Assembly (NCBI GenBank): GCA_015039365.1
Contig: WION01000194.1
Location: 1 to 64,000, forward strand
Source of the DNA: Amanita rubescens
Lineage: Eukaryota; Basidiomycota; Agaricomycetes; Agaricales; Amanitaceae
Direction: 5' to 3'
Length of the DNA stretch: 64,000 nucleotides
Shown: positions 1-11,189 of the stretch, piece by piece
Position numbering within the stretch: the stretch's first letter is position 1
Layout: every line of letters begins with the position of its first letter
Notes under the pieces: generated by a model
The model's database searches: none
What the model was told of the DNA's origin: nothing
Seen by the model: only the letters and a program-made list of their open reading frames with translations
Program-made: the position numbers and the translations under genes

Positions 1-85
1 CAATCTGTACATACATATCTCAGATCTGTCTAATGATGATATGGACGATCGTGGGATGGAAATCTCATGTTCTTGGCGACCTTCG

Positions 86-832
86 CTAGTAATCACTGGC
101 ATATGCACCACTCGCTGCCTTGAATGCAGCTTGGAGTTGGTCCTTGATGCACGTCGCTTCTTCCACCAAATGAGAGTTATCAGACTACAAGGTTTTAAAA
201 TCAGTCTCAAGAACGATGGTCTGCGATGGACAAGATACAGACCGGTACCAGTTCAATAAGAGAATTCGCCAAGTTTATTGTGCTTTCGTCCATGATCTGA
301 AGTACCGAATAAGCGATCGGGCCAGGGACGAGAGGCAGCACGTCGGCGTGCTTCTTCTGTTCAACAATTGCTGACAAGGCGGCCTCGAAGTTTGATACGA
401 TGCCTTTGGCAATCTCGATGATAGCTGTTGCTTCATCTACAGAGAGGCTCCTGGGTGGAATGCTCTATAATATAGTGCGAATGGTTAGGGTTTGCAATTA
501 ACCTATTAAAAAACTGGCCTACCGAAGTGTCGGCATTGCACTTAACGAGGTCGACTTCGACACGTCCGATGTGGACAAGAGCTACCTATGGAATACATGA
601 ACATCTATGGAGTTCGACAGATTGGTCCTACCACTTACCGTTACGTCTACAACATCAAGCACACTGACAATAGCATTTACGGCGGAAGCGAGTTCAGGCT
701 AGGTCGACAGAGAAGCGTGTTCAAATCAGCCCCAAGTTCGCTGACAGCTCGAGGCTCAATGGGGAATGTGGAGGAAAGGCTGGATAGGGTGGCAAGGAGG
801 AAGAAGATAGACGCAAAGCTGATCTTAACCAT
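86..832 (-). pseudogene. Decayed HsbA-like secreted protein, type A, copy 1
   Basis: Decayed paralog of the intact gene at 4100-4839. The ATG (832) opens a signal peptide like its sister (MVKISFASIFF...). The frame then breaks about 40 residues in: a TGA stands where the sister has a Lys codon, and further stops follow. The middle exon (about 250-450) still reads as an HsbA helical segment (SVDEATAIIEIAKGI). The last exon keeps LQAAFKAASGAYA and a stop at 86-88. HsbA-family proteins (hydrophobic surface binding protein A, Pfam HsbA) are small secreted fungal proteins that adsorb to hydrophobic surfaces. Homology to the sister is clear; loss of function is inferred from the broken first exon. 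Confidence 0.7.
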
Positions 833-964
833 GATATGCTAACCGCGCAGCCGGAATAACGACTACAGCAGGAGGGGGGGGGGTGAACCTTTAATACCAT
901 CTCACAGAAAACCACTGATCCTTACTGGAACCAGCCACATTGTTGGGAGGTGGCCGAATAGGCT

Positions 965-1440
965 AGATTCAACATAAACGTCATCATTCCTGTCACCTTG
1001 GTCAGTACTAGGGGGTTGCTTTTAATATAAGTGAAGGATAGGCGTACCGTAAGATCTATCGGAATGACACTATTGCCGAATACTTCGGGACAATTGGAGT
1101 CAAGCTAGTCTGCGAACAAGCCGCTTCACGGATCCGAGATAGACTAGACCAGAATTCACTTTAGCGAGACTCATGGCCGGACATCGGTTAGGTCCATCTC
1201 AAGGAACTAGGCAGCGCTCATCGCGCGTGGCAGTCCAATTCGGATACTAGAGATCAAAGTTGAACTTCATATTCCTACTTACTGTTGTGACAAAATCCGT
1301 CTGGGTTGCATGCAATCGGATAAGATAAGTCGATGGAGTCACAAAGAACGGTAAAGTTGGTAACGACCAAAAGTCTGCTGTGCCGTTGGGTCATTGCGGG
1401 CTTCATGGTGCCAGGTGCGATGCTTACCGGAAAAGGCTAA
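965..1440. repeat. Duplicated spacer block, copy 1
   Basis: About 470 bp of non-coding DNA upstream of the type A gene, recognisable again at about 5735-6215 in the same relative position. Shared strings include gtgaaggataggcgtacc and acaagccgcttca. Small indels separate the copies. This marks a segmental duplication of the A+B gene unit. No gene is seen in 840-1500. Confidence 0.75.
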
Positions 1441-1502
1441 ACCTGAGTGTAGCGTAGGGGGTCGTAAACCCCGGGCCGGGCCGGCTCTGCACCCAGCTAC
1501 GA

Positions 1503-1789
1503 AAAAGAGCACGAAGACGAGCTATACTCAACCACCAGAGAGGTGGAGCAGCTCTACCGGGCGCATTAATAGATGAGGAGGAGGAGGAGGAAGACCACAT
1601 TGCACCATTAAAGCAGCCATGCGAATGCCATGTCGCTCACTACACACTCGCACAATTCGTCATTGTCCTCAGACAGAAAGTAACGCGTCGGAGGGCGGTA
1701 CTAGACGAGATTAAGAACGGGGCGATGATTAGAGTGTGGGACGAGGCAATAAACGAGTGGCAGCAAGTATCGAAACCGAAATCGGTTTT
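1503..1789 (+). pseudogene. Relic of an acidic protein, unknown
   Basis: A reading frame from about 1576 to the stop at 1787-1789 has no in-frame ATG. It begins with an acidic run (DEEEEEED) followed by CECHVAHYTLAQF and a basic and aromatic tail. The upstream 80 bp (gaagacgagctatactcaac) recur at 3447-3525, where the frame continues differently. I do not recognise the family. The absent start and the frame change between the copies suggest a relic. Confidence 0.3.
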
Positions 1790-1979
1790 GTAGGAAGCTC
1801 AAGGTCCGTTCTTTTTTTTACCCGCTCCCTTGGATGGACACGCTACTATTGAGCATGCCTGTTCATTACTTGTAAGGCCATTAGCCGGTATCAAACGCGC
1901 TGACGCGAGGTTCTTTCTGACAAAATTTATCTCCATTTGATTGGAGTCGGATGGACGCGACAACTCGAAGATCAAGTTC

Positions 1980-2727
1980 AAGTATGCGTCGTATCTCCTG
2001 GTCTACTATACAAGCGACGTTCTGGAAAGCTGCCAAAGTCGTTTCTCAGTGATTTATAAATGCGGCAATACTGGCGGACGATGAAATGGCGGACGATGAG
2101 TTGCGTGAGAGTGCGTGCAAAGAAGTAACAGTTGAACTGCGCCAACGTGTATTTCTCGGCGTCGGAGTCCTTGCGAATAGCATCGCAGACAGCAAAAATG
2201 GTATACAAGTCAGGTTTTGGATTGGCCCGAAAATCATGCGATCCGTGTGCTCCCGAATTCTCTGCAAGTGATTCCATTCTACGCGAGTAATGGTATCCTC
2301 TGTCGTGCACCCGCGCAACTTGGAGTTGAGACTCGCTCCTTTTAATGGTCGCCGTTCGATGCGATAGCGCTTCCCTCCCGATTGGACATTTTGAGGACGA
2401 CAAACTCGTGCTCCGGCTCCTCTCTTTCTTTACACAGTTCGAGTGTCAATAGAAAGGTTCTTGGAAAAACGTCGGTAGATATCATCATCTATTGGGAGAG
2501 ATGACCCGTTGCGCGAACGTGGGGAGGACGAGGACCGAAAGGCCCTCGATAATAAGAAGTGGGTTGCCATGACTTGCGGCCAACCCAGAGTTGCTATTGG
2601 CAGTGCCTGCGAGGCGTGAAGCTTTAAGCCCCGTCAGCGAACCCTGTGCCCGGGACCCTGTAATAGTTGGAAGCCTCATTGAGTCATTCGTCGATAGCAA
2701 CGTGCCGAACAGCATGGGATTCGCCAT
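1980..2727 (-). pseudogene. Broken basidiomycete hypothetical protein (QFNCYFFART motif)
   Basis: Read on the minus strand, three frames in succession carry protein-like sequence. First is EHEFVVLKMSNREGS (around 2400). Then comes QLQVARVHDRGYHYSRR, and finally KYTLAQFNCYFFARTLTQL (around 2100). Such an order (a beta-rich N-terminal part, then a QFNCYFFA helix) resembles uncharacterised Agaricomycete multigene proteins, from memory. The frame changes and in-frame stops make an intact product unlikely. An upstream frame from the ATG at 2727 (MANPMLFGTLL) may be its 5' end. Function unknown. Confidence 0.4.
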
Positions 2728-2984
2728 TTCGGCTGTTGGCAATTCAAGAAGTTGAGTTGTTTGTTTACATTTAGCTCTCGTCGGGCTACTTTATCGTCAG
2801 GCTGTTGTACCGCGACAAAGAATCTACATCGTGAGTCTGCCCATGTGCATGCCATCTCAGCGCTTGTCTACTATGACCTGCGCTTTCACATGGTTTCGCG
2901 GATCTTTAGTAGCTAGTCGGGAGAAGATGCACAAGGATCAAATAAAATAAAATATCCGCCTTATCCACGCGTTCAACACCCCTT

Positions 2985-3370
2985 TTGCGCTTTTCGAAAT
3001 ACTGTTGTACAATCTTAGGCTTCACACTGGCTAGTCGAGATAAGTTCGACAAAGAACTTATTGAGCCAAGACTTTTGAATGTGCCAATTGCAAGTTTGCA
3101 AGTTTGCTTGGTCCGTGTTCTATTGATATTCAGGCAGAGTAATGAAGACCACAGAAGGGTCATTGGAATTTGGAATTCTCGTCGACCGACGAATGGTTTT
3201 ATCGATCATACCGCGCCTTCTTTGAATACATCGCCAATTGCTCCGACGACTCGGATGTGGGAAACGTGCATGATGGTACTTACTGGTTCAGTTTTCCTCT
3301 TATACCTGCAACTAAACAGCCAGCGAAATCAGCGGGGTATATGCCCACAGTTTCTGCGCTCGATATGTCC
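2985..3370 (-). pseudogene. Truncated HsbA-like type B gene, 5' part only
   Basis: The block around 3125-3370 matches the 5' ends of the type B genes at 6430-7206 and 10381-11184. Shared features are the reverse complement of a start region with MTLLWSSL and the upstream strings ccgacgaatggttttatcg and gactcggatgtgggaaacg. The body of the gene is missing: sequence diverges after about 25 codons. It is the B member of the first A+B pair, lost by truncation. Confidence 0.55.
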
Positions 3371-3387
3371 GCTGGGGGGAACCTGGG

Positions 3388-3756
3388 GTGCCCATAGCAG
3401 GGCCTTCTAATGAAGACGTTGATGCAAATACCAGCACCAGCTACGGAGAAGAAGAGCACGAAGACGAGATACTCAACCACCAGAGAAGTGGAACAGGTCA
3501 AACGGAGTCTGCCGGCGCGTTAATGGATGATGACGACACCACCACGTTGCGAAGGGACGATCTTCTATATGTCGTCCGATCAAGGAGAGGAGTCAGAGGC
3601 ACCGCAGGCGCGTCGGTGGTCGTCGAGATTATTGAGTCAAGTTAATGTGACCGTACCGGATGAGTCGCCGAAAAAGAACAGCAGATCGACGAGGACGAGG
3701 AAGAGTACAAAATCATCGACCTCGTCGACGTCGACGAAGATGAGTGTTATGTATAG
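3388..3756 (+). pseudogene. Relic of an acidic/Ser-rich protein, unknown
   Basis: The frame from 3388 starts at a non-ATG codon and reads YGEEEHEDEILNHQRS, then runs to 3645. A different frame carries an acidic tail to the stop at 3754-3756 (DEDEEEYKIIDLVDVDED). Part of it is homologous to 1503-1590. It looks like two frames of one decayed gene rather than an active one. Family unrecognised. Confidence 0.3.
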
Positions 3757-4099
3757 AACAGTTGCGATGGGTGTTTAAATCTACTTGTATATATAATTCA
3801 CCGACGCTTCGTGCTACTTTACTATACAGTGTACTTCGCTGTAGGTTTGGGACTTCGAGTAGTGTAGATCTGGTCGGCATCATGCATCATGGACAAATCA
3901 GGATTGTCATCAGGAAGCATACATAGCATTAATCTACCTTAAAAGCTTCGCGTCCCACAAGGTATTTTCGTAGTTAATCATAATCGTGTAAAATAATGTC
4001 AATCTGTACATACATATCTGTCTAATGATGATATGGACGACAGTTGGATGGAAATTTGCGACGTAAATGCATGTTCGTTTCGTGAATTGGTGACCCTCG

Positions 4100-4839
4100 C
4101 TATAACACCAGGGCATATGCATCAACGGCCGCCGAGAGTGCAGCTTGGAGTCGGTCCTTGATGCTCGTCGCTTCTTTCACCAGGTCACAGTCATCAGACT
4201 ACAGGGTATAAAGTCAGTGAACGTATGGTCTACGATGGACAAGATACAGACCGGTATCAGTTCAATAATAGAATTCGCCAACGCTGTTGTACTCCCGTCC
4301 AAGACCTCAAGATACAAATAAAGGACTGGGCCAGGGACGATAAACTCATCGATGTACTCCTGCTTTTCAACAATTCCTGACAAGGCGGCCTCGACGTTTG
4401 GTACGATGCCTTTGACAATCTCAATGACATATTTTGCTTCATCTACAGAGAAGCTGGAAATGCTCTAGAATGTAATGCGAGGGCGAAAACAAATGGTCAG
4501 CGTTCGAAATTAAACTATTAAAAAAATTTGGCTACCGAGGTGTCGTCATTGCATTTAATGAGGTCGAGCTCGACAGGTTGGGCTTGGAGAAAAGCTACCT
4601 GGGAAATACATGAACATCTATGGAGTTCGAATTGGTTTACCACTTACCGTTTCAGTTACAACATCAAGCCCATTGACAATAGACCCTACTAGAAAAGCGA
4701 GTTTAGCTACGTCGACAGAGAGCTTGTTCAAATCCTCCTCGAGTTCGCCAACAGCTCGAGGCTGAATAGGGAAGGTGAAGGAAAGGCTGGATAGGCTGGC
4801 AAGGAGGAAGAAGATAGACGCAAAGCTGATCTTGACCAT
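4100..4839 (-). CDS. HsbA-like secreted protein, type A, copy 2
   Basis: Small secreted protein of the HsbA family in four exons. Exon 1 (ATG 4839) has a clear signal peptide (MVKISFASIFFLLASLSSL) and a short mature start. Exon 2 carries the single Cys segment ELDLIKCND. Exon 3 (about 4450-4257) is the amphipathic helix block with SVDEAKYVIEIVKGI, ending at IELIP before a GT. Exon 4 starts SDDCDLVKEATSIK and stops at 4100-4102. Introns are about 50-90 nt. A TATAAAAG motif lies about 50 bp upstream of the start. HsbA proteins coat hydrophobic surfaces and can recruit hydrolases; that role here is inferred from family membership. It pairs with the type B gene at 6430-7206. Confidence 0.75.
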
Positions 4840-4887
4840 GATATGCTGAGAGCGCACCCAGAACAATGAAGACCACAGGCGGGGTGA

Positions 4888-4899
4888 ACCTTTTATACC
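4888..4899 (-). promoter_or_regulatory. TATA-like element of type A HsbA gene copy 2
   Basis: The reverse strand reads GGTATAAAAGG about 50 bp upstream of the ATG at 4839. The same motif sits at the same place in copy 3 (9303-9312). It is degraded to TATTAAAGG in the decayed copy 1. Confidence 0.5.
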
Positions 4900-5033
4900 A
4901 TTTCACGGGCACAATCGGCAATTCCCCGTGGTCTGTGTGTTCCGTGATTCTCATCGTCTTTGACCCCATCTGGCAATTAAACAAGATCCTTACTAGAACC
5001 AGCTGCATTGTTGCAGGGCCAAATAGGCTAAAA

Positions 5034-5730
5034 ACAGATTTTACAACTAACCTCAGGGTCCCAATTTACGGTCGTGTGCCCAGACACACCTTCAAAATGC
5101 TGCCTGGCTACCGTTGCAGAGGCCGTAGCTTCGCATTCTATTATAATAGGGAACGAAAGACGGTCTGGGTTGCACACAAGGCTAGAGGCTTCGAGGTTTC
5201 ATGCATTCATGACGATTGTAGATGATAAGTGCTCCACAAAGCTAACGGCGCTAAACAATTTGGTAACGTTACTAAAGGACTAGCGCTATTTGGTCCTGCT
5301 TGGCGAGTCGCTTTTTCGGACCAACTCGGACAGTCTCGCTAGCGAAGACGATGGGTACGTAAGTTGAGTGGGGCATTTCCTCGCTAGAGTCCCGAAAGAA
5401 CGACATTCTTAGATCGATTGAAGCCCCCTCGAGTTCACCAGACATAAAATAATGGCTACCTTTATATGACAACAAAGCATTGTGGAAAGCAAAGTTCTCC
5501 TGGGTGCTTCCAAGTTGTCAGGCTCCTCATCGCTCGCCCCGCGGAGCTTTGGGTCATATTTTGGGCGGGCACCTGCCGCCTCCTGTGCAATATGGATTCT
5601 GAGGAAGGTGAGGTTGATTTTCACCATGGTATTGATCTCGTCGTGAATGAATGAAGCCCTCGCCATTTTACGATACTGCATGTTGTTAACACTTTCAGGA
5701 ATTTCTCATCTGAACTACCTGATATTTTCC
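5034..5730. other. ~700 bp insertion relative to duplicate unit 1
   Basis: Unit 1 (around 950-975) passes directly from aataggctaga to ataaacgtcatcattcctg. In unit 2 the same two strings are separated by about 700 bp. The extra segment holds no gene I can recognise. A minus-strand start at about 5622 (MVKINLTFLRI) faintly recalls an HsbA signal peptide but loses similarity at once. Confidence 0.45.
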
Positions 5731-5734
5731 AATA

Positions 5735-6215
5735 AACGTCATCATTCCTGTCACCTTGGACGGTGCATGGAGGTTGCTTTTATTATAAGTGAAGGATAGG
5801 CGTACCCGGGCCGTAAGATGCCTTTCTTTCGGACACTCTTGCCGAATAGTTCGGGACAATTGGATTCAAGCTAGTCAGTTCTACTTGGGCATAAGATGGT
5901 TGCGAACAAGCCGCTTCAAGCCTTCATGGATCCGAGATAAACTAGCCAGGCTCATGGCCCAACATCGATTGGGTCCGCCTCAAGGAACTGAGCAGCGCTC
6001 ATCATGCGCAGTCCAATTCGAACGTTGAACTTCATATTCCTACTTCCTGTAAAAAAAAATAGGTCTGGGTTGCATACAATCGGATACGACAAGTCGATCG
6101 ACTCACAAAAAGCCGTCAAGTTGATTAATGACCAAAAGCCAGCTATACCGTTTGGGTCATTGCGGGCTTCATTTCATGGTGCTGATGGTGTGCGATGCTT
6201 ACTTGAAAAGGCTAA
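5735..6215. repeat. Duplicated spacer block, copy 2
   Basis: Second copy of the block at about 965-1440. It shares gtgaaggataggcgtacc and the string around tctgggttgcat. It lies between the type A and type B genes of the second pair. Confidence 0.75.
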
Positions 6216-6429
6216 ATGTGGCGTAGCGCTCATAAACATGGGCCGGCTCGGCACCCGTCATCGATTCATCCCTGTCAACACATATTGGAGAGAACTTGCT
6301 TTTGTTGAATTCTGCTCCGAACTTGAAGTGCCTTATCATCTGGGAAATAAATTATTCTATAGGTTGGTGCATAAAGTACAATGAAAGGATGCTAAGAATA
6401 ACGGGAAACAATCATTGTTCGTAGGATGG

Positions 6430-7206
6430 CTATCCTGATGAATATAGTTGAATCGCCTCTTTGAATCCGGCATCAATATGGGCCCTGGTATTCGTTGCCT
6501 CTTCCTTGTAGCTCTCCTACATTTGCTAAATCAGCCACGCATGTATGATTTATGAAAAACAAGCTACGAACCGGAGCCAACTTTACCATAGCATTTGCTA
6601 TTGCCATTGCGCCGTCGTGTATAAGTCTCATTTCCGTCCTAATGGCACTGATGACTGGATTCTGTACGTTGACATGGGTTGCCCACGTGAAGAGTCTCCC
6701 GGTGGCGAAGGCAATGGAACCAATAACGGGGACAACATTGAGCGACCCCACAATATTCTTTTTCTCGCACGCCAGTTGTAACACATTGTCTATAATTGGA
6801 ACCAGGACTTTAATAATGTCGAGGCAAGCTCCTGCTTCACTGTCGGAGACATTGCAAACGCCCTGGAATACGAACAAAGACGATTATCAGATTTCCGACT
6901 TTATTCGTTGAGAAAATACTTGCTTTAAGATCCTTCTCGCACTTGTCAATACTTCGTTGGAGTGTCCAGACCCTACGAAAGGCGCCCTAACGAATGAATT
7001 CGGATGAGTTTAACAAATACTATCGGCCAGCTACTTACTACTAGATGTGAAATGGTGGTTGAAACTCCTATAGCGTCCAAGCAGGAAGCAACTTCGCGTC
7101 CATTTTCAATGACCTGAAGTAAGTCCTTTTTAACTTGGTCAATGGCCGTTTCGACCGTGGCTTGCTGATATCGAGGGAGAGCTAATGAAGACCACAGACG
7201 AGTCAT
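6430..7206 (-). CDS. HsbA-like protein, type B, copy 2
   Basis: Three main exons. Exon 1 (ATG 7206) reads RYQQATVETAIDQVKKDLLQ and ends with SCLDAIGVSTTISHL before GTAAGT. Exon 2 reads NVSDSEAGACLDIIKVLVP through TWATHVNVQNPVISAI to MVKLAPV. Exon 3 starts SYKEEATNTRAHIDAGFKE and ends at the stop 6430-6432. The helix spacing, single Cys and 'xPV|' exon end match HsbA-family genes, but the sequence forms a subgroup distinct from type A. The N-terminus (MTRLWSSLALPRYQQ) is not a convincing signal peptide, so either it is not classically secreted or a 5' exon was missed. Its closest relative is at 10381-11184. Confidence 0.6.
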
Positions 7207-7329
7207 TGGTGGGGATCCAGTCAACTGTTGTTGTTCTCATCAATCCTGGGTCATCCTTTTAAACGCCAGTTAATTGCTCCGGCCATGTGGGAAACACGCA
7301 CTGCGACACTGCATTTACCGGTTCTTCGG

Positions 7330-8517
7330 AGGCAAATTTCTAATGCCGCACATAGGAAACTGAAGCACCATCTGGGGGTACAACACCAAGCCGGGCCAAA
7401 CCTGAAAAGGCTAGCTTATCGCAACGTCACTCAGGGTCACCTAAAAGTCGGCTCGAGTCGGAACATCATGCATCAAGCTTCATTGTCCATGGTGGCGGTG
7501 GCAAAAGTCAAGTAGCGAACATGGTTCACCGCAACGTGCAGAAGGAACGAAGAAAGAAGTGTGAGGACAGAAGCATTTTATTGCGCAGCCACGATTTCAA
7601 TTTTCTCGACGGCATGACATTCGGCTCGCTCTTTGTTACGTATGGTATGTTGATGATTTAGCACTAATGCATGGACCCGGACTCGGCCACATCATGAGAC
7701 TAAATCCCGGGATATTTATGTCATGGCTCAGAACGCAAATATTATTATTAGTACGCACGTCTTGATGACAAGTGGGTACTTCTTCGCTTTACGGAAATGA
7801 AAAGAGCTGAGCGCAATTGTATATTTCCCCCACAAAGTGGGCATGGTGATGAACTGGTACGTTGACGGCTCTTAAACGCCGCTGACAGTCAAGATTTCAG
7901 AGACTACTGGTGTTCCCGGATTCTACGGTCACTTTTCAACAGCCATCACTACTTCAACGAGCAGGGCTCGATCTTCAATGCGGTACGTCTGAAAGCTCGG
8001 GTCAACTATAGTGGTAGCCTGACTGGTAAAGTGCTCTGAGCTCCTCGTAACCCACAGCCCCATTCTTGAATGCCGATATTTTTCTGTTGAAATTCAACAT
8101 CACGAACGTTACGAGTCAGCCGTAGCGCCAGAAATTCTACTGTATCAAACATTTCGCCGCAGCTTCTGATGATGGTGACAGAGATACTAGAATAACGTTA
8201 ACGTTCGGTCGATAGAATAATGAACACCCATTCAAAGTGGGTTCTGATCAAGGCCATAGGAACCATTCCCTTTGAGTTCATAGAAACTCGTTTGAAGATC
8301 TGAGGTTACTGGTACTGGAAATCTGGAGGAAGAATGAAGAAGCACAGTTTGCGCAGAGCCAGACGCGTGACAATCACGGGTTACTTGAATAGGAAGTTGC
8401 TGAGTCAAGACTTCACAAACTTATCGTATCTAATGATGACATGGACCACAATGGATGCTCGAATGGAAGCGTCTGTTCTGTCTATCCATGTGACCGTGAG
8501 CCCCACTGGGACTATCA
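7330..8517. other. No gene recognised
   Basis: I see no convincing coding sequence. Short open frames (for example 8334-8558) have no recognisable protein and no splice partners. Confidence 0.5.
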
Positions 8518-9245
8518 TTAACTGTATGCAGCAATCGCCTCATCAAATGCATTTTTAAGTTCGGCCTTGATATTTGTTGCAGTCTGGACAAGGTCAAGCT
8601 AAATTTTCGGGTCTCAGAAACTGATCGTTTTCAAAAGATCGGCTACAAACCGGAGCCAAAGGGATCAGAGCGTCCCCCAATGCCAAGACACTATTTTCCA
8701 AGGTAACAAGTTCGCCGTGAATGAGAGGGACGGGGATGTACAACGCCGAGAAGATAGCCTTCTTCTGAACGAGTGCATTTAATGCGCCCAGAACGTCTGG
8801 CACGATGCCTGATATGATATTTAGGATAATATTTGCTTCAGCTTCGGTGACATCGAGAATGCCCTGGGAACGCAATACGAAGTCAAAAGTCAAGATTGAA
8901 AAAATATCCATAGGGAACCATTTACCGAGATGTCCTTGACACAATTGGTAAGATCTCCATTGACAGTTTGGGCTTGGAGATAAACTGCCTGAAAACACGC
9001 AGACCATCTATCACTCATTTTATTTGACAAAACGGTCGGCCGCTTACCGTTTCTTGCACGAGAGTGATTCCGGTTCCACTTCCAACAGAATCTATGCCGT
9101 TAGTAAGAGTAATTACGTCGGCGGCGAGCTTATTCATATCCGTCTGGAGTCCGTTGAAATCACGAGGTTTTATAGGGGAGGTGAAAGAGAAGCAGCATAA
9201 CGTGGCAAGGAGGAAGAAGATAGATGCAAGGTTGCTTCTGATCAT
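8518..9245 (-). CDS. HsbA-like secreted protein, type A, copy 3
   Basis: Four-exon HsbA-family gene. Exon 1 (ATG 9245) has a signal peptide (MIRSNLASIFFLLATLCCF) followed by a PIKPRDFNGLQ propeptide-like start. Exon 2 carries AVYLQAQTVNGDLTNCVKD with the conserved Cys. Exon 3 is VTEAEANIILNIISGIVPD through the second helix to ALIPLAPV. Exon 4 reads DLVQTATNIKAELKNAFDE and stops at 8518-8520. Intron positions equal those of copy 2, so the two are tandem paralogs. It pairs with the type B gene at 10381-11184. The role (surface-adsorbing secreted protein) is inferred from the family. Confidence 0.75.
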
Positions 9246-9302
9246 AGCGTGTCGATCTCAACAATCGAAGGAAAACCGCAGAAGATGAGGTCCTCACTAT
9301 TC

Positions 9303-9312
9303 ACTTTTATAC
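9303..9312 (-). promoter_or_regulatory. TATA-like element of type A HsbA gene copy 3
   Basis: The reverse strand reads GGTATAAAAG about 60 bp upstream of the ATG at 9245, matching copy 2. Confidence 0.5.
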
Positions 9313-9319
9313 CACGGTG

Positions 9320-10380
9320 TGCGTGTTATCAGGAAATGACCGTGCGCGACGTATGTTTCTTTGAGGGATAGACTTCATTACTCCTGTCATATTTGACAAA
9401 AGTCGTTCGGTAAGTAAAAAAAACATATGCATATGCCGTAAATTGTGTTCATCTTCAGGGTCGAACACGGAGTTTCCGAGTTTCTCGCAACGTGCATCAA
9501 AAATAAAGTTGCAGATTTGGTATCAAAACCAGTCGGCACAGTTTTGGTCAGAACACAGCTGTGCGGCTGACGCCAAAAATTTCGGAGCTTCCAGGTCCCG
9601 ACCGCATTGTCGCAGAAAAGACGCTTCTCAAAACTGGAATAAGCTAGACCAGATTTCACAACGTAATCTCCCACCATATGCATGGCTAAGTATTGATCAG
9701 GATCCTAAAACATCGGACCGACATTCGCCACATAACTCCAGAAAGCCATTTATATATTGTTCACAGGCTACAATCATGGAGGGTGTTGAATTGTGGCGGT
9801 TTGTATAGTGTGCGAAACTTGAACCATGGTTCTTAATTTTGTCCTCCAAGTTCAACTACTTACTGATCGGAATGGCAAGGACACTTCTATTCATGGAAGA
9901 GCGGTTCGTCTCGTCTCTCTGTTGTGAAACTAGCCCTCGTCGCGGGTCCGCGACGTGAGCATTCCTTGATTATGCTTGCTGGTTCACGGTCATATGGCGC
10001 GGAAGCATTCAACAACTGTGATCCTGTCTTGGATCCGCGGACTCGCACACGGCTTTGACTTCGAGAACGTTCTGATCTTTGGATTCACTCACCCACCACT
10101 ACATAGCAGATATTCGCCAATGCTTTTGACAGAAATCGAAGCCATTTCTTGACATAAGCATGTTCTCGGAACTTCTTAAAGTACTGATATGTTTTATTAA
10201 ACTTTATCAAACGTGCAATCAGGAGACTCGAAGAACAGTGTCCGAACATTCGGTCTTGTGACAGGAATAAATTAATGTTCTAGGGTGGTGCCGTGAATTA
10301 CAATTGACTGGAACAATGGGAAGAATAAACGGGGACGAGATACGCGAAACACGTGGAATGAGCGGCGCGGAGAGGGATTA
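9320..10380. other. No gene recognised
   Basis: About 1 kb without a supported gene. The open frames at 9387-9683 and 9443-9808 lie on opposite strands of the same DNA and resemble nothing known to me. Confidence 0.5.
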
Positions 10381-11184
10381 TTATGACGAATAAACCATAA
10401 TTGCCTCTTGGAATTTGGCATCAACTCGAGTCCTGATACTCGTTGCATCGTCCTTGTAGGTGGGCTGCCATTGGCGAAGTCAGTGTCAGAGTCGGATGGC
10501 TTACAATAATCGAGCTACGAACCGGTGCCAATTTTTCCATCGTGTTCGCCAATGCCATCGCGTGGTCGTGTATACACTTGACCTCTGACTTAATGAGACT
10601 GATAGTGGGGTTCTTGACGTTGACATGGGTTGCCCATGTGAAGAGTCTGCCTGCAGCGAAAGCAATTGAATGGATTATCGGCAGTCCAATGTCAAATCTT
10701 TCTGCGACATCCTTTTTCTCGCACGCCAGTTGCAACACCTTTTCGATGTTTGGTACAAGGACGTTAATGATGTCGAGGACATCTCCTGCTTCACTATCAG
10801 AGACGTTGCCAATGCCCTGTAACGGAACACGATGCGAAGATAGATGGTCAGAATTCCGAATCCATCTGTGGAGTGGAAAGATCGCATGCCTTGATATCTT
10901 TTTCGCATTTGTCAAGATTACGTTCGACGAGAAGGACCTTACGCATTATGCTCTAACAAAACAGGATCAGCTTAGTTTGAACAAATGACCGTTCAGCTAC
11001 CCACCACCGCCTGTGAAATGGTGGCCGAATCTTGAACAGCATCAATGCAAGAAACGAGGTCACGCGCATTCTCAGTGACTTGGTGTAAATCCTTTTTATA
11101 CTGGTCAATGGCAGTTTCGACTACGTTTTGTTGATATCGAGGCAGAGTCAATGAAGACCAGTTAGACCACCGTAGAAGAGTCAT
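10381..11184 (-). CDS. HsbA-like protein, type B, copy 3
   Basis: Paralog of 6430-7206. Exon 1 (ATG 11184) reads RYQQNVVETAIDQYKKDL and SCIDAVQDSATISQAV before a GT donor. Exon 2 starts NVSDSEAGDVLDIINVLVP and contains TWATHVNVKNPTISLIKSE, ending MEKLAPV. Exon 3 reads TYKDDATSIRTRVDAKFQE and stops at 10381-10383. As in its sister, the N-terminus (MTLLRWSNWSSLTLPRYQQ) lacks a clear hydrophobic signal core. The upstream flank is shared with the truncated copy at 2985-3370. Family membership is supported by exon layout and helix pattern; function is inferred. Confidence 0.6.
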
Positions 11185-11189
11185 TGAAT

